In this document: piece after piece, positions 58,436 to 64,000 of the stretch
Layout of the letters: every line of letters begins with the position of its first letter
Position numbering within the stretch: position 1 is the first letter of the stretch
Assembly: GCF_029542785.1 (NCBI RefSeq)
Contig: NC_083376.1
Location: 372,001 to 436,000, forward strand
Source: Malassezia japonica
Taxonomy: Eukaryota; Basidiomycota; Malasseziomycetes; Malasseziales; Malasseziaceae
Reading direction: 5' to 3'
Length of the DNA: 64,000 nucleotides
Program-made: the position numbers and the translations under genes
Notes under the pieces: model-generated
Told to the model about the DNA's origin: nothing
Database searches by the model: none
Seen by the model: only the letters and a program-made list of their open reading frames with translations

Positions 58436-61400
58436 CTAAACGAGGTACTGGTTCAGGCCGTACTGAGCGACCTTCTCCGGTGCTTGTGTGTTGAGCTGCG
58501 CCAAGAAAGCACAGAGCTGGCCACGCAGCTGGCCGCCCAGCACGTCCTCCTCGCTGCTCAGGACGTGGTGGAAGAGCTGGAGGATGGTATCCAGGTACTG
58601 CATGCCCACCGTGTTGTTCGTCTGCACGAGCTGCACCAAGCAGAGGAGTACTGGCGTCCACTCTGCGAGGTCATTGTCGAGCGGCAGCGACGAAAAGAGG
58701 ATCGGCAGCGCCTGGTCCAGCGGCACGGCGTCCGGCTTTTTCATGATCATGCGCGCAAGGCAGCCACAGGCGTTGTCGCGGGCCGTCTTGACCTCGTCCG
58801 CCTCGTCGCTGCTCTTCTCAAACAGCGGCTGGAGGGCAGTGAGGAGAGAGGTGTAGTGCTGCGAGAGGTCCAGCTCGCTGTTCTCGATCAGCACGCCCGC
58901 AGCAAACGCCGAGTTGGAGCGCACCGACGGCTCCTCGTCCACGAGCGAGCGCGAGAGGAGCGCGAGGATATCTTGGGTAAACGGCGTGATGGCGCCCTTC
59001 ATGCCCACAATCACCTCGCCCAGCGAGCCGACGGCCGTCGCGCGGTCGCTCTGCGAGCGGCCCGGCGAGTAGTACTTGGCGATCTGCGGGAGGAACTGCT
59101 GGAGGGGACCAGCAAAGTCGCTGCCGAGCACGTTGGCCATTGCGCCCACGAGATCCGTAGCAGCGCTGATGAGCACCGACTCGTACTCGCTGACCTCCTC
59201 CGTGTCCTCCTCGTCGCCCGCCTCCGGGTCGATCTGCGACGGGGCCTTCTTTTCGAGGATGAGGAGCGTGTAGGTGCACGTCACCTCGAGCCAGTCCGGT
59301 GCGATGATCGCCGGTCCGCACTTGTTCAGGCACGTCGCCAGCGACTGGCAGATCTCGATCGCAGCCGTGCGGTCGTCTTCGGCCTCCCATGCCTCCATAA
59401 TGTTGGGGATGATGAGCTGCACGATGTTCTGCACGTCTGCGTTGAGCGGCACCTTGACGGCGACGCCCGGCACCCACGGCTGCGGGTTGCTCAGGTCGTA
59501 GAGCGTGTTAATAAAGGTGAAGAGCGTGGCGATCGCGCTCTTGCGGATGCCCTGGTAAAAGTGCGAGGTGAGCGGGATGAGCTCCTCGGTCGCCTGCGCG
59601 ACGTACGGCAAAAAGGCCGAGCGCGTGTGGTTAAAGAGTTCGCCGAGCGAGTCGGCCGCGACCTCCTTCTCGACAGCGACCGCGGTGCTGACGTTGAGGA
59701 AAGCGTCGTTGAACTCCTCGAGGTCGACAAAGTCCTCGTCGTTCTCGTCCTCGCCCGGGACGGTCATGCCGGTGATGGTCCCGTCGCCCGGCGCGCCAGG
59801 GATCGGGTCGTGCTCCGACTGCTGGAACGAGGCGATCATCTTGGGCACGATGTGCTCCAGGTACGGCCCGAACTCGTCGCCAAACACGCGCGACATGACT
59901 GCAAAGAAGATGAAAGCGCACTCGCGGATGCGCGGCTGGTCCATCTCGAGCGACTCGACGGTGATCTTCATCATCTCGGGCAGGTACGGGCGGAAGTGTT
60001 CCTTGCCGACCGCCTCGGCAAAGGTGCCGATCGTGTCTGTAGCAATGCCACGCAAATCCATCTCCTCGCCCTCCTCCTTGAGCTGCAGGAAAGGCTGGAT
60101 GCGTTGCATGAGCGGCACAAAGTAAGGCACAAAGTTGGCCTTGGCGGCGTGCGCCGCGCTGCCAATCGCGCCCGTGATGGTCGCCTTGACGGCGATCGGC
60201 GCCGTGTCGAGCAGGCCCGTGAGGCGCTCCATGATCGCGGGCAGGTACTGCGCAATGTCGTCGCCCATCACCTCGAGCAGCGCGTCGAGGGCCGTGCACG
60301 CCTGGCGCTGCGTCTCGGACGCATTGATCAGCTCCATGATCAGCGGCAGGAACGTGGCGTGCTTCGCCGCGCACTCCTCGTCCAGCATCTCACACAGGCA
60401 GCCGAGCGTGATGCAGGCCGCCTTGCGCACCACCGGCTCCGGGTCGCGCATGCCGTTCTCGACAAAAGGCCAGAGCTCGTCCATGTGCGGGCGGATGTAC
60501 TCGGAGCATCCCTCGACGCTCACGCCAAAGGCCATCATCGCCGCCTTGCGGTGCATCGGGTCGGCGTTGGTCGCGTACGCTTGCACCTGCTCCAGGAGCG
60601 GCGGGAAGACGTGGCTCGGGGGGAGCTCGGTGGCGAGTATATCGATCACGCGCAGCGCGAGGCGTGCGGGCGTGTCCTCCTCGATGTCGTCCGACTCCTC
60701 CTCGGTCGCGATCGGCATGAGCTGCTCGAGCAGCGGCTTGGCGAGGCCGAGGCTCTGCACGCGCGAGCGCTTGTACTGGATCGTCCACACGAGCGAGTTG
60801 AGGCACATCAGACGCAGCTCCTCCTCGTGGTCGCGGTTCGCGCTGTTGCGCACAAAGAAGGCCATCAGCTCTGCGAGGTGCGTCGCGAGGATCGGTGTCT
60901 CGAGCATGCACAGGTTCTCAAACACATCGAGGATCTGGCGCACGCCCTCGTTGTGCGAGGTGTCGAGGCACTGCTGCAGGATCTCGACCATCTGCGGCAC
61001 GGCGCTCTGCATTGCCGCGAGGTCCGCCTGGTCCTCTGTCTCGAGGTTCTCGGCGACCTTGCCGAGGGCACGCACGGTGGTGATGCGCACCTCGAGCGAC
61101 TCGGGGTCCTGCAGGCTCTTGGCAAAGAGGCTCATGATGCGCGGCAGGTGCGACTTGAGTGCGTCGCCGCCGTCGACAAAGGTCTCGAGCACGATGAACA
61201 GCACGAGGATCGCAGCCTGGCGCTGCGCCGCGTTGGGCGACTCGGCAGACTCAAAGAGCCACGGGAGCAGCGCAGGCCACGCATTGTGCGGCAGCTCCTT
61301 GCGCGCGATCTCGGCAATGACACGCGCGAGGCCATTGCGCAGCAGCGCGCTCTCCTCGCGTGCGATCTGCTCGAGGAGGCGCGACTTGATGTTGTCGCGC

Positions 61401-61694
61401 ACCTCGACGCTGTGCTTCGTCCAGACCTTGGTGCTCTTGGCGAGCTTCTTGCGCATCTCAACGCCGGCCAGCTGACGCACAGCGAGGTCGGGCGAGGTGG
61501 CCATGATCTCAAAGAGCGCAGGCACCGCACTGGCATTCTTGAGGTAGCGCGACTGGAGCGCTTCCGTGGCCTGCGTTAGTCGCGATACATACCGCCTTGA
61601 CGGTCGCCGTGTCAGGCACATTGGCCTGCTGAAGCAGTCCGTGCAATTCCTGCACGTAGGCGGGCTGGGTAAGTCATTGTCTACGCACGTCCAT
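58436..61694 (-). CDS. KAP123: Importin Kap123 (karyopherin beta, importin-4 type)
   Basis: The first coding exon is 6 nt (ATGGAC). Introns 61665-61688 (24 nt) and 61571-61592 (22 nt) then join to a 3135-nt exon, for 1070 residues. The spliced start MDPAYVQELHGLLQQANVPD, then TEALQSRYLKNASAVPALFE, is the Kap123-type opening. The whole protein is HEAT repeats (AVRQLAGVEMRKKLAKSTKV; RKAAMMAFGVSVEGCSEYI). An acidic loop GEDENDEDFVDLEEF lies mid-protein. It imports ribosomal proteins and histones H3/H4 through nuclear pores. Confidence 0.9.
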
Positions 61695-61844
61695 CGTCAA
61701 TGCCCGCGGTCGTCAAAACCAACAGCCGCGCCGAAAAAAAATTCAAACTTGTTGCGGGCAGCCTATTAGGCCCACCACTCGAGGCGTCGCAGCCCGGCTG
61801 GTATATAGGTAGACTACGTAAGCGCCACGCGTATTCCACGCGGC

Positions 61845-62780
61845 TCAGAACAGCTTCCACTTTTTCCGGCGCGTGGTTGACGTGGGGTCCGAGCGCTGGG
61901 AGGAGTTGGAAGCGGTCTCCTCGTTTGCGATCATGTCCACGCTGGGGTGCTTTGGCGCCTCGATTGTGGACTGAAGTTGGCCGTTGACGTGCACCGTCTC
62001 GCCCTGCGGCGTGATGCGGCGCACGGTCTCGTTGCCTTGTGCGTCGCGCTTGGTGATGACCGTCTCGCGCTGGCCATTGACAATGGTCGTCTTGCGGCTC
62101 TCGCTGGCAAAGTTGCCCTGTGAGCCGCCCAACGTAGAAAAGTTGCTCGTACTCGAAAACGTCGACATGCCACGGCCGGCATGGCTCGTATGCATCGGCG
62201 GAAAGCCGCCCATCATCGAAAAGGGGCTCGTACCAGCGCCAAACGGACTCGCGCCGGTGTGGAAGTCTGCGAAGGGATCACTTGCGCTGCGTGCTGCGCT
62301 GCCGCGCATCTGCGCAAAAGGGTCGTCGAAGCTCGCCGACGCGTCGGCCGCCTCCATCTCGTGAAAGTCGCGCGCAAACATCGAGTTGAAGAGCTCAAAG
62401 GGGTCGAAAGCACCACGCGCGAAGCCCTCGGGGCCGTACCGCCCTTGCTGGGCACGCCGCGCCGAGTCGAAGCTGCTCTCCCACACGAACGAGTGGCCGT
62501 TGGGCGACGTCGACGAGTGGTTCATATCAAAGGCATCTGCAGGCATGCTACCATCCAGCAGAGGGTACTCGAACCGGTCGTATTCCCAGCGGCGGCGGTC
62601 GTCGCCGAGCACCTCGTACGCCTCGGCGACCATCTTGAACTTGGCGGTCGCCTGCTCTTTTTCCCCCGTCGGCGCACGGTCGGGGTGCGACCGGAGCGCC
62701 TGCTTCCGGTACGCCGATCGGATTTCAGCCGCAGAGGCCGTTGGCTCCAGCTCGAGGATCGCGTACCAGTTCGTGACCAT
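61845..62780 (-). CDS. J-domain protein, DNAJB6-like
   Basis: This is a 311-residue protein. The N-terminal J domain is NWYAILELEPTASAAEIRSA with HPD at 32-34, then YEVLGDDRRRWEYDRF. A Gly/Phe and Ser-rich middle (FARGAFDPFELFNSMF; GASPFGAGTSPFSMMGGF) and a strand-forming C-terminus (TTIVNGQRETVITKRDAQGN) give the layout of DNAJB2/B6-class Hsp40 co-chaperones. No zinc-finger or C-terminal peptide-binding DnaJ domains are present. Confidence 0.82.
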   Translation of the reverse strand: MVTNWYAILELEPTASAAEIRSAYRKQALRSHPDRAPTGEKEQATAKFKMVAEAYEVLGDDRRRWEYDRFEYPLLDGSMPADAFDMNHSSTSPNGHSFVWESSFDSARRAQQGRYGPEGFARGAFDPFELFNSMFARDFHEMEAADASASFDDPFAQMRGSAARSASDPFADFHTGASPFGAGTSPFSMMGGFPPMHTSHAGRGMSTFSSTSNFSTLGGSQGNFASESRKTTIVNGQRETVITKRDAQGNETVRRITPQGETVHVNGQLQSTIEAPKHPSVDMIANEETASNSSQRSDPTSTTRRKKWKLF

Positions 62781-62832
62781 CGCTTGGCTGGTGGCAATCA
62801 GGAACGGTGTTGTCGCGCAACGTGCCGATCAG

Positions 62833-62848
62833 CACGTGGCGCCACGTG
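62833..62848. promoter_or_regulatory. Two CACGTG boxes between the J-protein and next gene
   Basis: CACGTG cores lie at 62833-62838 and 62843-62848, 10 bp apart (one helical turn), in the 95-bp divergent gap. Confidence 0.45.
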
Positions 62849-62875
62849 CCACTCCATCGCGTCGCTTCTACCGCG

Positions 62876-63655
62876 ATGCGCACGGCCGAGCCAGGGATGC
62901 ATGTGCCGTCGACGCGGGGGCGCAAGCGGAAGAATCCGCTCCAGCCCTCGGCCTGGGACCCAGCCAGTGCCGCGAGGTCCAATATGCCGCGCGCATCGGG
63001 CATGCCGGGGCAGCAGACGCCGATCGTGAAGCGGCCCTACTACAACCTCGTGTTTGGCACCGAGCAGGACGAGGACGTGGCCGACTCGCTCGTCGGTACG
63101 TTGACCGACTCACAACAGACACGCTCGACGTAATCACACCGCGCGACCTCGCTGCGGCGCGGTATGCACAGAACCACGAGCTACTGGAAAAGGTGTTTGG
63201 TCCGCACCGCATGGGTACGTCGCGCCCCCCGTCCCCTCGCCACTAACGCAGATGCGATGCAGCCGCCTACGTCGCCGTATGCACACACCAGCAAGAAGCA
63301 GCTCGAAGACCAGCTTGCGCCGATCGATGCAGAGATCGCGGCTATGCAAGAAGCACACAAGGAACGTCTCGCTGCGCTCCAGGCCGAATCACGGCCGGAC
63401 GACGAAGAGGGGGGAGAGGCGTGGGAGCAGGCGCCGAGCCAGGGAAAGATCCTCGGTATCGGCCACATCCGCACACCGCCTTCGCCCGAGATCGCCGCGC
63501 AGCTTGCCGCACGCCGTGAGGCGGCGCCGCCCGCCGAGCCCGACGCGACGACCACGGCGTCCATTGCGCAGATAAACGAGGCACACGGCGTCGAGGCGCC
63601 GGCCGAGCCGGCACCTCCTGCAGCTCCGCAAGAGGCCACCGAGGGCGAGTCGTAG
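62876..63655 (+). CDS. Conserved fungal protein, possible SWI/SNF-associated Ssr4-like
   Basis: Exons 62876-63095, 63119-63214 and 63252-63655 (introns 23 and 37 nt) give 239 residues. The only distinctive motif is formed across the first join: DTLDVITPRDLAAARYAQNH, then ELLEKVFGPHRM. This 'LTPRD.A..RY..NHE..E' pattern recalls a C-terminal motif of fungal chromatin-remodeller proteins of the Ssr4 type. I am not certain of the family. The rest is a charged helix (KKQLEDQLAPIDAEIAAMQE) and a low-complexity tail. Splice signals are clear (GTACGT, CTAACGCAG). Confidence 0.55.
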
Positions 63656-63656
63656 T

Positions 63657-64000
63657 CTAAGGAGCCTTATCGTCGTCTAGGGAAAGCATCGCACGCCGGC
63701 GCTGGGTATCTTTGTCGCGCTGCTCGCTGCGCAGGCGGTCCTCGGCGCGTGGACTCCACGCAGGGGCGCTGGCCTCGCGCCGCTGAAAGGCGGCGAGGTG
63801 CGCGAGGCGCGCCGCGCCGCTCTCGGTCAGCTCGTACAGGCGGTCGCGCGCTTTTGCTGCGACGCTCGCCTCGGGCAGCGGCTCGGTCCGGTTTTCGCTC
63901 GCGATCGACGCGCCGGTCGCCGGCGTCGGTGCGGCGTGCATCGCCTCGGCCTGGTCGACGAGGCGCGCGGACGAGGTGTGCGCCTCGGCATAGTGCATCA
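63657..64000 (-). CDS. Partial gene, C-terminal end only, unknown
   Basis: At least 113 residues end DTQRRRAMLSLDDDKAP. An ATG at 63998 (MHYAEAHTSSARLV) is in frame, but the frame is still open at the window edge, so this is probably the 3' part of a longer gene. The content is charged and helical (VAAKARDRLYELTESGAARL). I do not recognise the family. Its stop lies 1 bp from the stop of the convergent neighbour. Confidence 0.5.
   Translation of the reverse strand, partial: MHYAEAHTSSARLVDQAEAMHAAPTPATGASIASENRTEPLPEASVAAKARDRLYELTESGAARLAHLAAFQRREASAPAWSPRAEDRLRSEQRDKDTQRRRAMLSLDDDKAP

Noticed and set aside
58484..61579. 1031-codon open frame antisense to KAP123
   Set aside because: Low-complexity Arg/Leu/Val translation with no features; KAP123 on the - strand is unambiguous.

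Overview
This 64 kb window comes from a compact, GC-rich fungal nuclear genome. The gene set is that of a basidiomycetous yeast: a PHF5A/RBM8A/SPF45-type splicing apparatus, MICOS Mic19, a LAMMER kinase, a DYRK kinase and a Zn2Cys6 regulator. Short intergenic spaces and very small introns (22 nt is both the commonest length and the floor) suggest a Malassezia-like member of Ustilaginomycotina. That placement is inferred from style, not from a database match. Coding coordinates below span the first to the last coding base, and introns are listed in the evidence text.

Positions 1-47,900 are ordinary housekeeping chromosome. In order they hold mitoribosomal uL2m and mS38, a LAMMER kinase, ubiquitin-eS31, RBM8A, THOC1, a PHD-JmjC demethylase, TRIP4/ASC-1, Mic19, SDH1, UBC9, tropomyosin, a TEY MAP kinase with a long activation-loop insertion, PHF5A, a Zn2Cys6 factor, an IMPACT-family protein, a FUN14 protein, a DUF2015 protein, a TRAPPC12-like protein, a small protein of unknown function, myosin V, a Vhc1-type cation-chloride cotransporter, PRP38, a Kip2-like kinesin, RPT5, a DUF202 protein, an intron-containing tRNA-Tyr, SPF45, MED4 and a DYRK kinase. 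Neighbours are packed so tightly that start codons face each other inside one CATG, divergent coding regions overlap, and convergent stop codons touch or overlap. A CACGTG core sits in most promoters.

Positions about 48,200-58,090 form an accessory island that differs from its surroundings. It is AT-richer by eye, has longer non-coding gaps, and is bounded by two inverted repeat arms of about 430 bp. Inside are five multi-exon genes and one orphan 3' fragment, none of them a housekeeping gene. After splicing by hand, all five can be read as divergent members of a cyanase (CynS/Cyn1)-like family. They show a helix-turn-helix bundle with a 'GQ.KP..EQA'-like turn, a linker resembling 'FWPTPEY...LPPRDP', and a C-terminal strand block. 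In three genes (about 330 codons each) two modules appear to be joined in tandem. The catalytic Arg/Glu/Ser of true cyanases are mostly absent. This island is the candidate undescribed system in the window.

Positions 58,436-64,000 return to core genes: importin Kap123, a DNAJB-type J protein, a possible SWI/SNF-associated protein, and a gene that runs off the end of the window.
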